From the NCBI RefSeq assembly GCF_019175385.1, contig NC_083346.1, positions 82,412,543-82,476,542 on the forward strand: a stretch of DNA of 64,000 bases, written 5' to 3'. Made by a program: the position numbers and the translations under genes. This document shows, piece after piece, positions 11,796 through 22,560 of this stretch (position 1 is the stretch's first letter; every line of letters begins with the position of its first letter). The notes beneath the pieces were generated by a model, which was not told where the DNA came from, did no database searches, and saw only the letters and a list, made by a program, of their open reading frames with translations. Source of the stretch: Lycium barbarum. Its lineage: Eukaryota; Streptophyta; Magnoliopsida; Solanales; Solanaceae.

Positions 11796-12600
11796 GAAGC
11801 TCATTGTTCCCGTTATTCTATCCACCCCGGAGCGACAAAGATGTATCATGATCTTAAGTCTATATATTGGTGGGATGGGATGAAGAAAGATATAGCGGAA
11901 TTCGTAGCTCAATGTCCCAATTGTCAACAAGTAAAAATCGAGCACCAAAAGCCGGGTGGATTGTTGCAAGCCATAGAAATCCCCACTTGGAAATGGGAAG
12001 TGATTAACATGGATTTCATCACAGGCTTACCCCGTTCTCGACGTAAGTATGATTCTATATGGGTGATTATGGATAGACTCACTAAGTCAGCTCATTTCTT
12101 ACCCGTCAGAACGATGTACGTGGCAGAAGATTATGCAAAGCTATATGTTAAAGAGATAGTGAGACTCCATGGTGTTCCAATATCTATTATCTCCGATAGA
12201 GGGACACAGTTTATAGCTAAATTCTGGACGTCGTTCCAATAGGGTTTAGGGACCCAAGTGAGCCTTAGCACGGCATTTCATCCACAGACCGATGGACAAG
12301 CTGAACGTACTATTCAGACTCTTAAAGATATGTTACGAGCATGTATGATAGATTTTGGAGGTAGTTGGGATGATCATTTGCCACTCATTGAATTTGCTTA
12401 CAATAACAGTTATCATTCTAGTATTCAAATGGCACCGTACGAAGCTTTATATAGGCGAAAGTGTAGATCCCCAATCTGGTGGTTCGAAACAGGAGAGGCT
12501 AAATTGATAGGACCAGACTTGGTCCAGCACGCCATAGAGAAAGTCAAGCTCATACAAGATCGGTTATTGGCAGCTTAAAGTCGCCAAAAGTCTTATGCGG
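11796..12600 (+). pseudogene. E2 integrase core (stops inside)
   Basis: Zinc-binding HHCC domain: [17 protein letters not shown] followed by [10 protein letters not shown]. Catalytic core: first Asp in [14 protein letters not shown], second Asp in IISDRGTQF, and Glu in [12 protein letters not shown], all present, with the family's DD35E spacing. A TAG at 12240-12242 lies between the second Asp and the Glu, and a TAA at about 12576 follows. The integrase is therefore inactive as encoded although the catalytic residues survive. Confidence 0.9.
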
Positions 12601-12641
12601 ATAATCGTCGAAGAGACTTAGAGTTCCAAGTGAAAGATTAG

Positions 12642-13046
12642 GTGTTCTTGAAAGTGTCGCCAATGAAGGGCGTTATGAGATTTGGCAAGAAGGAGAAGCT
12701 TAGTCCCCGATACATTGGGCCATATGAGATGATGCGAAAAATAGGCAAAGTGGACTATGAGCTAGATTTACCTCAGGAGTTAGAGTCCGTTCATCAAGTG
12801 TTCCATGTCTCGATGCTTCGCAAATGCATTGGAGATCCTACGAGGATTGTCCCAGTAAATGATGTTCAAGTGACAGAAAAGTTGACTTATGAAGAAATAC
12901 CCATTGCCATATTAGATAGGCAAGTACGGAGACTTAGAAATAAAGAAGTGGCCTCAGTTAAAGTTCTATGGAGAAGTAGTAAACGAGAGGAGATGACTTG
13001 GGAAGCGGAAGAAAGTATGCAATCCAAATACCCACATTTATTTTAG
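12642..13046 (+). pseudogene. E2 integrase C-terminus with chromodomain-like tail
   Basis: Reads [47 protein letters not shown], then [38 protein letters not shown] and a stop at 13044-13046 after YPHLF. The last 50 residues match the chromodomain-type tail of plant chromoviruses, with the Trp-containing LW and TWE positions present. This supports lineage assignment. It is separated from the core by stops near 12640. Confidence 0.85.
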
Positions 13047-13296
13047 CCCTTGGAGGAGATCCAAGATGAGAAATCAAGATCATGAGGTATGTATGTTTTC
13101 CTTTTATGCTTTTGGGTCGTGTGTGGCCAAATTTTGATGTTATTGTGTTGTTGCCCTGTGAGGCATTTCTATTGTGGGTTGTTGTGACAAGATGGTAGCG
13201 CCATATTATAGGGGAAACTCTGGAAATTTTTTTATAGCATCCCCGAAGACTTTAACATTCGAGAACGAATGTTCTTAAGGGGGGGGGGGGGGAGAA
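13047..13296 (+). promoter_or_regulatory. E2 3' untranslated region, hairpin and polypurine tract
   Basis: Contains the 3' block ggccaaattttgatgttatt...ggggaaactctggaaa. At 13254-13273 is a perfect hairpin, aacattcg-agaa-cgaatgtt, followed by the purine tract aa + a long G run + agaa (13277-13296) abutting the 3' LTR. The hairpin-PPT pair recurs in E4, E6 and E7. The uninterrupted G run (about 14 G) probably expanded by slippage, or is an assembly-sensitive homopolymer. Confidence 0.75.
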
Positions 13297-15866
13297 TGTT
13301 CCACCTCGAAAAAATCCTCCAATGTTGCCCAAGTGAATGGACCCACGAGGAGCACGAGTATCTGACATTTTTATGAGTAAGAAATAACATTTGACGACCC
13401 TAAGTAAGATTCCGAAGGCAATGGCAATAAGAGATTGGCTATGCTCCATAATGAATAATTATAGGTTCTGAAAATGAGAAAAGTTGCAGATTTGCACTTT
13501 GGCCAGTGGTCGTAAAATGAAATACGGACCGTAAAGTGGTATACAGTCCGTAAACTGCCATGTCGTATTGTGGCTTCCAAAACTTCAAACTTTCTGCCAA
13601 ATGATCAAATGGTTAAAGATGACCTGGAATACGGACCGTAAAGTGGTTTACGGCCCGTAAACCATGATCGTAAATCACCATGTCCCAGCCTGAGTTTTTG
13701 TTTCTGTTATGATTAAATACGACCACGAAGGACGGTCCATAAACTGGAATACGGACCGTAAACCAAGTTTACGACCACTATGCACTTCAAATCAGATTTT
13801 TAAGTCATTAAATAAGGGGACTAAGGCTTATTTCATTTCACTTCTACATCACACCCCTTCTCTCTAGAACATCTCTCTACATATATTCCACAATAATTCA
13901 AGGATATTTGGTGATCAACAACATAAATCAAGGGTATCAAGTGCAAGAAAACCATCAAGATCATCCACGGTCAAGAAATCCAAATGGAGATAAACTAGGG
14001 TTTTGCTCAAAGTGGAGTATTATCAACTAAAGCTTGTTCCTACAACATTTATGGTAAGATTCATGATATTTCTATGTTGTTTAATGTAGTTAAGAGTTGA
14101 AATACTTGGATTGTAGAAGGGTATAGAAAAATGTGTCATGAATATGGAATAGTGTCATTTTGAGAAATAGTATGAATTGAGCTATGGGTCTTGATGTATT
14201 GTGATGTATATGCGATATAAATGATGTTGAGAACATGAGATGAACAATGTATGTAAATGGACGTCGTGTGTGTTATGGCCATGGTTATGGATGAATTGAA
14301 TGTAAGTCTAGAAATATGGATAATTTGAATGAGTAATGGCTATTGTTATGGCATCGTGAATTTATTATTGACGTTTGGGAGTTGAGATACGTTATGGAGG
14401 AGATGCTATCCGATTTTCTCTAGTTTTAGTCATAGATGCTAGTTATCGATTCTAATGATAGTATGACTTTAATGAAGATAGAAACGCGATCGTTGAAGGG
14501 GAACGTACAAGCGATAAATAGTCATGGTTCTTTGACTAACCCTTCTTTCATAAGGCATGGTTCTTTGGCCAAACATCTAAATCCTCTATACGAGTATGTT
14601 GTCTTTCAAATGATTTGATCTTCCGAGCTTGAAAGCTCATGATTCTTGATACGCTACGATTGTACTAAGTTCCTCACATGACGAGTAGGCCTATTAAGGT
14701 AGATGAAATGAATGATGATGGCTATAATGATAATAACGATGACGTTATGATAATAGGGTTAAAAGTAAAGATCCTTATGATCTATTGTGTATATGTATGA
14801 ATATTATTGAACATCGAGCTTATATGACCGGGTAGTATATGTATAGATGTATATGTATGTAAATTTACGTAACGCGCGCACACCACTGCAGTTGGGTATG
14901 GACAACACTGAGCCATGGTAGGGCCAGGTACGTGTAACACTGAGCCTTGGTTGGCCAGGTACGTATAACACTAAGCCTTGGTTGGCCAGGTATGTATGAT
15001 CACCGAGCCTATATATGATCGGGTACGTGAAACACCGATCCTACGTGGTCGGGTATGTTATATAAGGATATGTATGAAACACCGATCCTACGTGGTCGGC
15101 TATGCTATGTAAATGCTATGTGTATGACATGATTATATATATGATATGATTACGAATATGATATGACCATGTATATGAATGTGAATAAGGGCATGTATAC
15201 GAATACGAGCACAAATATGGTACGGGTATTATGGTGGAGTACGGATAGTGATGTATGTACACAAATACGTATTAGCAAGGGAAAGTTCTTCTGAAAGGCA
15301 AGTAAGTGCATATGACGATGATATTTCCATTTCCCATCCTATGCTATTTCTTATGTTGCTATCTATGCTTCTATATTGATATTGACTACGCTTTACATAC
15401 TCAGTACATTCTTCGTACTGACGTCCTTTTGTTTGTGGACGCTGCGTCATGCCCGTAGGTGCACAAGGAGACAGGCTTGATCCATAGCAGTATTCTCAGA
15501 GACTACATAGCAAAGCTCCATTTCCTTCGGAGCCATAACTTTTGGGTCTTATTCTTTTGTGTACATAATTATGGGCATAGCGGGGTCTTGTCCCGCTTAT
15601 GTGATATGCTATACTCTTCTTAGAGGCTTGTAGACATGTGTATGTGGTTAGATGTGCTCGGCCTCGTCGGCCCGTGTATATTGATGTGGCATAGATGCCT
15701 ATCATGATATAAAGGGGTTGTTGTCCAAAAGGTCTAGTATGATCGATGGATAGAAATGTATGTTTTACTATGTGGCTCACCTAGGTGTTATGTGAAAATA
15801 TGTCAAGGGGTGCCTGGGTGGGATAGCACCGGGTGCTCGTTGCGGCCCCCTAATGGGGTCGTGACA
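13297..15866 (+). repeat. E2 3' LTR (2570 bp)
   Basis: Starts TGTTCCACCTCG (the 5' copy has TGTTACACCTCGG) and ends gtcgtgaca at 15866, followed by the target duplication taaac. It carries the same U3 palindromes, an extra copy of a ~32-bp module near 14965, and lacks the about 36-bp segment present at 7829-7870 of the 5' LTR. The U5 end holds cggccccctaatggggtcg (15843-15861), part of an inverted repeat. Confidence 0.95.
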
Positions 15867-15990
15867 TAAACTGAGTCCCTCTATCAGAGATAAAGAAACC
15901 GGAACACTGTGAAGTCGCACTATCTCGTTAACATAAATCTTTCCATAATCTTCTGCTACATAATCTTCCATCTCTAGAAATCTTAAATGA
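15867..15990 (-). pseudogene. E1 integrase fragment right of E2
   Basis: Continuation of the E1 integrase interrupted at 5481: it reads [19 protein letters not shown], then loses frame one base before the position of the second catalytic Asp. To its right (lower in the protein) the HHCC domain and first catalytic Asp are missing. The coding sequence passes directly into the RNase H/linker region at about 15975-15995, so roughly 370 bp relative to E2 have been deleted, with short 'agattatg' homology at the junction. Confidence 0.8.
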
Positions 15991-16560
15991 TGCCTTCTCC
16001 TTCTGAGGGAGTGTATTTCTATAATGAAATAGCATGGGATCTTCGTAGTGACGCTCTTTCACTTCCATTACTAGTGACGAGACCGCTGCATTTTCAGTGA
16101 TAGCTCCCATACTACCTGAGTCCACTACTTGAACTCCTAGGCTAGATAACTGCTGGAGCTCACGAGCCATCTCTCTTTTCTCTGGCTGCACATCGCATAA
16201 ACTTCCTATATATCTACGGCTAAAAGCATTAGCCACAACATTTGCTTTCCCGGGATGATACGGGATGTTAACATCATAGTCTTTCAACAATACCAACCAT
16301 CGTCGTTGCCACAAATTCAGTTCTTTCTGCTTGAAGCTATACTGAAGGCTCTTATGATCTGTATAAATATGAACATGGACACCATACAAATAATGTCTCC
16401 ACATCTTCAATGCATGAATTACTGCAGCCAATTCAAGATCATGGGTCGGATAATTTTTCTCATGTTTCTGCAACTGTCTCGAAGCATACACAATCACCTT
16501 ACCATGTTGCATCAACACACAGCCTAACCCAATGCCTGAAGCATCACAATAGACAACATA
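15991..16560 (-). pseudogene. E1 RNase H and linker
   Basis: Open for about 190 codons down from 16518: [66 protein letters not shown], then [17 protein letters not shown]. Catalytic Glu and the second Asp are kept; the final Asp of the VADALSR motif is Asn here (VANAF). Frame is lost upstream near 16560, just before the first catalytic Asp. Pseudogene. Confidence 0.8.
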
Positions 16561-17500
16561 ACCTTTGATCCCTCTGGAAGTGTCAGGACTGGGGTAGAAG
16601 TTAATCTATCCTTTAGCTCTTGGAAACAACGTTCACAAGCATCTGTCCATTGAAACTTAGTTGATTTCTGGGTCAGTTTCGTAAGTGGTGCAGAAATAGA
16701 AGAAAAGCCTTCTACAAATCTTCTGTAATAACCTGCTAAGCCTAGAAAACTACGGACCTCCGTAAGTGTTGTGGGCCTTGGCCAAGCCTTCACCGCCTCA
16801 ATCTTTTGGGTATCTACCCGAATACCATCAGCTGAAATATATACCCCAAAAAGGTCACTGAGTTCAACCAAAATTCACACTTAGAAAATTTGGAAAATAA
16901 CTCTCGAGTTTGAAGAACTCTAAGAACGGTACGAAAATAATCTGCATGTTCTGCCTTGGACCTAGAATATACCAGGATATCGTCGATGAACACAATCACA
17001 AATAAATCTAGGAAGGGACTGAACACATTGTTCATCAAATCCATAAATACTGCCGGTGCATTAGTTAGCCCGAATGACATTACCCAGAACTCAAAATGGC
17101 CATATCTAGTTCTGAAGGCTGTCTTAGGAATATCATTCTCCCTAACTCACACTAGATAATACCCGGATCTCAAATCTATCTTTGAAAACCATTTGGCGCC
17201 TTGCAATTGGTCGAATAAATCATCAATCCTCGGAATAGGATATTTATTCTTAATGGTCACCTTATTTAGCTGCTAATAGTCAATGAACATTCGTAAGGAG
17301 CCATCTTTCTTTGGCATAAACAACACGGGTGCCGCCCACAGGGAAGAACTAGGCCTAAAAAAGCCTTTCTCAAGCAAGTCCTTCAATTGCTCCTTCCACT
17401 CCGCGGGAGCCATCCTATAAGGAGGAATGGATATGGGTTTTGTGTCCGGTAGTACATCATTAGCAAAAGAAATCTCCCATTCAGGAGGGAGACATGGAAG
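16524..17500 (-). pseudogene. E1 reverse transcriptase
   Basis: Two overlapping frames (17080-16814 and 16871-16524) read [17 protein letters not shown], the catalytic [25 protein letters not shown], then [15 protein letters not shown] and [14 protein letters not shown]. The N-terminal fingers (17090-17480) are recognisable as ISIPPYRM-, FVRKK- and LRMF-type motifs but contain in-frame stops and altered codons. RT is thus fragmented by at least one frameshift and several stops. Confidence 0.85.
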
Positions 17501-18270
17501 CTATTCCGAGAATACATCCGGAAACTCATTCACCACGGGGACAGACTGAAGAGTTGGTGATTCAGCTTCTACATCTTGAACCAGAACTAGAGGGTAAATA
17601 CAACCTTTGGCGATCATTTTCCTTGCCTTGAGATAGGAAATAAACCTATATTTTGGGGACGCAATATTTTCTTTCCATTTTAAAACTAGTTCACCCCGAA
17701 ACTGGAAGCGAACCATTTTTATTCTACAATCAACATTGGAATAGCAAGAAGCCAACCAATCCATGCCCATGATAACATCAAAGTCAACCATTTTTAACTC
17801 ATGTAAATCAACCATAGTACGATGGTCACAAATCACAACCACACAATTTCTATATACTCGACTAGCTATTACCGGTTCACCAATGGGTGTAGATACCTCA
17901 AAAGGTTTGATCGATTTCGGTTTGACCCCAAACTGACCCGCAACATATGGAATAATGTATGACAACGTGGAGCCCGGATCTATCAAAGCATATACATCAT
18001 GAGAAAATATCGATAATATACCTGTGACGACATCAGGGGAAGACTCAAGATCTTGGCGTCTAGCCAAAGCATAAATACGGTGTTGAGGACCACTAGAACT
18101 AAAAGCTCTCCGTCTACCTCTACCATGCCTGACCGGCGCCTGTGAACCTTGCCCCATAGGGTGTATTGAGGATGAAGACCCGACTGCCGATCCTGAAGGC
18201 TGGACTCTACCCCTACCACCAACCGAGGGGCAATCAGGCATGATATGGCCTGGACAACCGCATGTATAGC
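17501..18270 (-). pseudogene. E1 Gag C-terminus and protease (cut by E3)
   Basis: One frame of about 255 codons. It starts inside the Gag zinc knuckle (YTCGCPGHIMPDCP), crosses a Ser/Gly-rich linker (GSAVGSSSSIHPMGQG), and contains the protease with [17 protein letters not shown] and [19 protein letters not shown]. It stops after NEFPDVFSE at 17501. The first Cys codon of the CCHC box is split by the E3 insertion at 18270/18271, so upstream Gag is not here. Apart from that the frame is intact, which makes it the best preserved part of E1. Confidence 0.85.
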
Positions 18271-19953
18271 TGTCACGACCTAAACCGATGAGCCGTGACA
18301 AGGGGTCTGACCTCTAGCGACCAAACACCCCTAGACACTTATCTAAAACATGCTGAACATCAATAGCCCATAAATGGCACAACTAATCTCATAAAGAGGA
18401 AACATCTGAACTCTGTACAATCTGCATATATATACAAAACATGCGGAAGAACAGCGCAAGCCAGCTGGGCTGCTATATATAATGTACACAAAAGAATATA
18501 AGTCAAAAAGGCTATATCATCTAACTACTACATACAACTGTCTACAGACCTCTACTGGAATGGAAGCTGTAGAAAGGACGGGACAGGGACCCATCGTACC
18601 CATGTATATATATCTCAAAAGAATGGCCTACCAAAATAGACTACAACTCCGGATCGAATGGAGTGCACTGATAGCTGCTAGATAAGGGTCCTACTAAGCT
18701 GGACCACCTCCTTGTCTACCTGTACCTGCGGGAATGAACGCAGCCCCCTGAGCAACGGGGAGTCAGTACGGAAAATGTACTGAATATGTAAAGCATAAAG
18801 ACAACATTTACATATGTATAGAAATCATAAACACGATCTGATCTCATAAACTGAAATGACTATCTGCATAAATCGGTATGAACTAGTATCTGTCTGCATC
18901 TGACTGAATCTGTATGTCAGGAAGTATGGACATGCACAAATATATATATATATATATATATAGATCTAGTAGGTACACACCTCATTGTCACATCACGGGC
19001 CACACCTTCACCCCCTATCAAGTGTGCCTTTCTCACATAGAACATAATATCATAGGTCACACCTTCACCCTCTGTTAAGTGCGCCTTTTACTCATACCCC
19101 TGAGAATTGGAAGTAAATGCGTAGTACAAGTAAAACTGAATGACAGGATTCTCAAATAATAAAATGATAGTTTGCCTCTCATGGGCCTTACTGAACTCAT
19201 ACTACTAGGACAGGAAATCATAAGATCTGTATATGGGGACAATAACATAGCCGGTGTACGGGAATATCGAAACTGTGTTTCTCTTAGTATTTATAAGAAT
19301 AGAGTAATATGGAAACTCTCTTACTCGTTTATCAGTTCATATCATAGGATCATGCCAAAATAAAAGAAGGAATAACCTTAACATACCTTGCCGTATATCA
19401 AATCGCCCAACTTCTACTTCTTGAACTTGTAAATCTACAATTAAGATAACATAAGCCTTAATTAGGCTACTTGCTTTGCTTACTAATCATCCCCAAGCAC
19501 GTATAAAGCTTAACGAATCATAGACGACCATCTCCTTTATAAGCTTACAATGATAGTGCCTATATATATCCAAATACACGTAAATCCATCCCAAATCATT
19601 TCTTTAAAATAGTCTCATGCCACTACCTTACCCTTCATCAATCTATCACTTCCACAAATACCCTTTCTTTACTTGCAATCACTAAAGCTCTTGATAGCAA
19701 ACTCAAATACAAGGGTAGGAATCATTTACATACCTTGAGGGGTCAAGAATCCCAAGAATCACTTTAACTTCAACTCCCTAAGCTTCCCATTCTTAGAGAA
19801 ACCCTAGAAACAACCTTCTTCTTCACAAGCTCGGGTTTATGGGGTCCGGGTCTTGTCAAATCTTCACTACTATGCCGTAAATGTTGGGAGAGCAAAATAT
19901 TAGGGTTTTCTGATCTGGGAATGAGAGAAATAAGACCTAAAGTCGTGGACCAT

Positions 19954-19963
19954 GTATTTATAC
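19954..19963 (-). promoter_or_regulatory. Putative E3 TATA box
   Basis: gtatttatac; in element sense gtataaatac, a good TATA motif. It lies about 390 bp from the U3 terminus and just downstream (element sense) of the palindromic cluster at 19998-20145. Transcription start not determined. Confidence 0.5.
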
Positions 19964-19997
19964 TCAGAGAATTAAATGCTTCAGTGGTTCGGTTCGA

Positions 19998-20145
19998 CGC
20001 GCGGGTTGTCGACCGTCGACGTGTCAACGACAGTCGATGTGCTCGTCGACTTGCGCCTACAGAATGCACGGCTACGGAACCCTGTAGACGCTGCACAACG
20101 ATGGTCCGTCGACAGGTTCGACGACCCGTCGATCTTGACTGGTGT
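19998..20145. repeat. E3 U3 palindrome cluster
   Basis: Several gtcgac-based inverted repeats: tgtcgaccgtcgacgtg, acagtcgatgtgctcgtcgac, gtccgtcgacagg, cgacccgtcga. Unrelated in sequence to the E2 cluster but at the same position relative to TATA. Functional role inferred. Confidence 0.5.
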
Positions 20146-20352
20146 CTGCAGACTTTTCCAATTCGGTTCAGATTGCGTCGATTTGATTCGTTCAACTTTT
20201 AACCCCGTAGTTCACCAGGAATTCCTACTGGTAGCATTGCACACGGGTAGGACACTTTCTATCTCCATACCTAGAGCTCGAGTCTCAATTCCCAAGGCAT
20301 ACCCAACTAGGAAATCATAAGTTCTACCATTACAAAGATGAGGGGTGTAACA

Positions 20353-20559
20353 TTCTCGAATGTCTGACCAATCCTGGGTTATAAAAATTTCGGCATAGTT
20401 TCCCCTGTACTTATATCAATCCATCCTGTACGCAACAACCTAAAATAATGCCTCCCAGGGACACATAACATAATATACAATACTATGGCCCCACACGACC
20501 AATCACCATAACTGAAATGAAATAATACCTGAGAAAAGAGATGCCTCTGACTGCACCTC
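20353..20559 (-). other. E3 3' untranslated region with lost polypurine tract
   Basis: Right after the LTR end (…gtgtaaca) comes ttctcgaatgtctgacc. Other elements have a 12-16 nt polypyrimidine (PPT complement) plus the left hairpin arm here. Both are absent, leaving one aacatt and the right arm ctcgaatg. The following gtttcccctgtac block is the usual 3' region. The deletion would remove the plus-strand primer. Confidence 0.65.
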
Positions 20560-20985
20560 TTGTACTGCTGGGAACAAATGCGGGTATTTAATCTTCATCG
20601 CTTCTTCCACTTCCCAAGTCAATTCTTCAGCATTCTTATTCCTCTACAACACTTTAACGGAGGCTACATCCTTGGTTCACAACTGACGGACCTGTCTATC
20701 CAATATAGCCACTGGAGTCTCTTCATATGATAACTGTGCGGTCACCTAGATATCACTCAGTGGTACAACTTTTGAAGGATCTCCGATACACTTACGAAGC
20801 ATAGAAACATGAAAGACTGGATGCACCGACTCTAACTCCAAAGGCAATTCCAGCACATATGCCACTGTACCCACTATACGAATAATCTTATATGGTCCAA
20901 TATATCGAGGGCTCAACTTACCCTTCTTACCAAACCTTATCACTCCCTTCATAGGAAAAACTTTCAGGAATACCCAGTCACCCAT
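20560..20985 (-). pseudogene. E3 integrase tail and chromodomain-like region
   Basis: From 20985 it reads [51 protein letters not shown] and ends at a TAG (20746-20748) within the segment that precedes the chromodomain. Downstream codons to about 20560 still resemble the tail (ATGGAAGTCAA-type region with the WE-containing end), but out of a continuous frame. Pseudogene. Confidence 0.75.
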
Positions 20986-21018
20986 CTTGAACTCTAGCTT
21001 ACGTCACTGATTATCCGC

Positions 21019-21723
21019 TTAGGATTTCTGTCGGCTCTGAGCTGTTAGCAACCTCTCTCTAACCACTTTCACCTTATCAACCTCTTGCTGTATTAAGTAT
21101 GGGCCTAGTAACTGATTCTCCCTAACATCGAACCATCCTATGGGTGATCTACACCTCCGCCCATATAAGGCCTCATAAGGAGCCATTTGAATACTGGAAT
21201 GGTAAATGTTGTTATATGTGAACTCGATAAGAGGAAAATGATCCTCCCATCTGCCTTGAAAGTCAAGCACACAATCTCTAAACATATCCTCAAGGGTCTG
21301 TATAGTATGCTCTGCTTGCCCATCTGTCTGCTGGTGAAATGCAGTGCTAAGACTCACCTGAGTCCCTAATCCCTGCTGGAAAGACTTCCAGAATCTGGCT
21401 ATGAACGCTGCTCCCCTATATAATGGCTGAAGGAACACCATGGAGTCGTACAATCTCCAAAAGATAAAGCCTAACATAATCCTCGGCTGCATAAGTAGTT
21501 CTGACAGATAGAAAGTGAGCTGACTTTGTAAGCCTATCAACTATGACCCATATCGAATCACACTTTCACTGAGTATAGGGAAACCTTGTAATAAAGTCCA
21601 TATTAATTGCGTCCCACTATATCCGAATCTCTCTAGCCTACAATAGACCTCCAGGCTTCTGGTGCTCTATTTTAACTTGCTGACAATTTGGACACTGAGC
21701 GACAAATTATGCTATATCTCTTT
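21019..21723 (-). pseudogene. E3 integrase core
   Basis: The frame 21540-21019 reads [37 protein letters not shown] (catalytic Glu), [38 protein letters not shown] and LTAQSRQKS. Its first 40 residues are out of frame, and the second catalytic Asp is replaced (LYRGAAF instead of a DRGAQF-type motif). Between 21540 and 21723 the first-Asp region is present only in another frame with stops. Non-functional. Confidence 0.8.
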
Positions 21724-22149
21724 TCATACCATCCCACCAATAAACTTCCCTAAGATCATGGTACATCTTTGTTGAGCCTGGATGAATAGAAAGCGAGAGT
21801 AATGCGCCTCTCCCATAATCTGCTGACGGAGTCCTGCAACACTAGGGACACACAATCTACCTTGATATCTGAGTACTCCATCACCTGTGATCACAAAAGG
21901 TGTCTTTTCTTTCTGAGGTGAAGTATCTCGGTAATGAACTAGAGCAGGATCTTCATACTGACGCTCCTGTATCTCAACTACCAGGGTTGATACCGCTATG
22001 TCTTGAACAGTAACCCCTGCATCACCTGAATCTATCAATCGAACCCCGAGGCTAGCTAATCGATGAACCTGATGGACCATTTCTCTTCTATCTGGCGATA
22101 CGTGAGACAAGCTGCCCATAGATTTACGACTGAGGGCATCGGCTACCAC
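21724..22149 (-). pseudogene. E3 RNase H end and integrase zinc domain
   Basis: Starts within the last RNase H motif ([11 protein letters not shown]), continues through a variable linker (VSTLVVEIQERQYEDPALVHY) and [22 protein letters not shown]. It then shifts frame in the HHCC domain ([15 protein letters not shown] where others have [11 protein letters not shown]). The shift destroys the zinc-binding domain. Confidence 0.75.
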
Positions 22150-22560
22150 ATTAGCCTTCCCGGGATGATACAGAATATCTACATCGTAATCTTTTAACGT
22201 CTCTAACCATCACCTCTGACGCAAGTTCAAATCCTTTTGTGTAAAGATGTACTGGAGGCTTTTATGATCAGTATAAATATCAACATGGACACTGTACAAG
22301 TAGTTCCTCCATATCTTCAAGGCATGAATCACTGCTGCCAACTCACGATCGTGGGTTGGATAATTCTTTTCGTGCTTCTTCAACTGCCTAGAAGCATAGG
22401 CGAAAACCTTACCGTGTTGCATCATTGCATATCCCAATCCAAGATCTAAAGCATCACAATATACCACATAGACATCTGCTCCATTTGGAAGAGTCAAAAC
22501 TGGTGCTGAAGTTAGCTTATCCTTCAACGTCTGAATGCTCTGCTCACAAGCGTCTGTCCA
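22150..22560 (-). pseudogene. E3 RNase H
   Basis: Frame 22527-22210: [74 protein letters not shown]. Catalytic Asp, Glu and Asp positions are present in this part. A stop near 22562 separates it from RT, and another break near 22208 separates it from the last catalytic motif. Confidence 0.8.

Larger units (their letters stand above)
5482..15866 (+). mobile_element. E2: complete but decayed chromovirus nested in E1 (TSD taaac)
   Basis: Full structure on the plus strand: 5' LTR 5482-8066, PBS 8071-8082, gag from 8278, protease, RT, RNase H, integrase and chromodomain tail to 13046, hairpin and G-rich PPT (13254-13296), 3' LTR 13297-15866. Target duplication taaac is present at 5477-5481 and 15867-15871. 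The two flanks join within one integrase gene of E1, which independently confirms both boundaries. The polyprotein is broken by many stops, so it cannot move autonomously. The LTRs differ by substitutions and several short indels, so it is not a very recent insertion; age was not computed. Confidence 0.95.
2177..18270 (-). mobile_element. E1: decayed Ty3/gypsy chromovirus, interrupted by E2
   Basis: Minus-oriented element. Left to right: partial 3' LTR (2177-4399), PPT region, chromodomain tail and integrase (to 5481), nested E2 (5482-15866), then the rest of integrase, RNase H, RT, protease and the Gag C-terminus up to 18270. At 18270 E3 cuts the Gag zinc knuckle. Gag N-terminus, PBS and 5' LTR are absent and should lie to the right of the window if the nesting model holds. 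Its LTR and proteins are close to those of E2, so host and inserted element belong to related families. All coding regions contain stops, frameshifts or deletions. Confidence 0.85.
18271..20352 (-). repeat. E3 3' LTR (2082 bp)
   Basis: Left end tgtcacgacctaaaccgatg; right end gaggggtgtaaca at 20352, giving TGTTACACC...GTGACA in element sense. Contains a (TA)n run at 18941-18962, repeated 'ggtcacaccttcacccctgt'-like modules at about 18995-19095, and inverted 'gtcgaccgtcgac' motifs at 19998-20060. Pairs with 25479-26970. Confidence 0.9.

Noticed and set aside
19921..20320. Overlapping 93-141 codon frames on both strands in the E3 LTR
   Set aside because: The region is the gtcgac palindrome cluster; dyads open frames on both strands and no domain is present.
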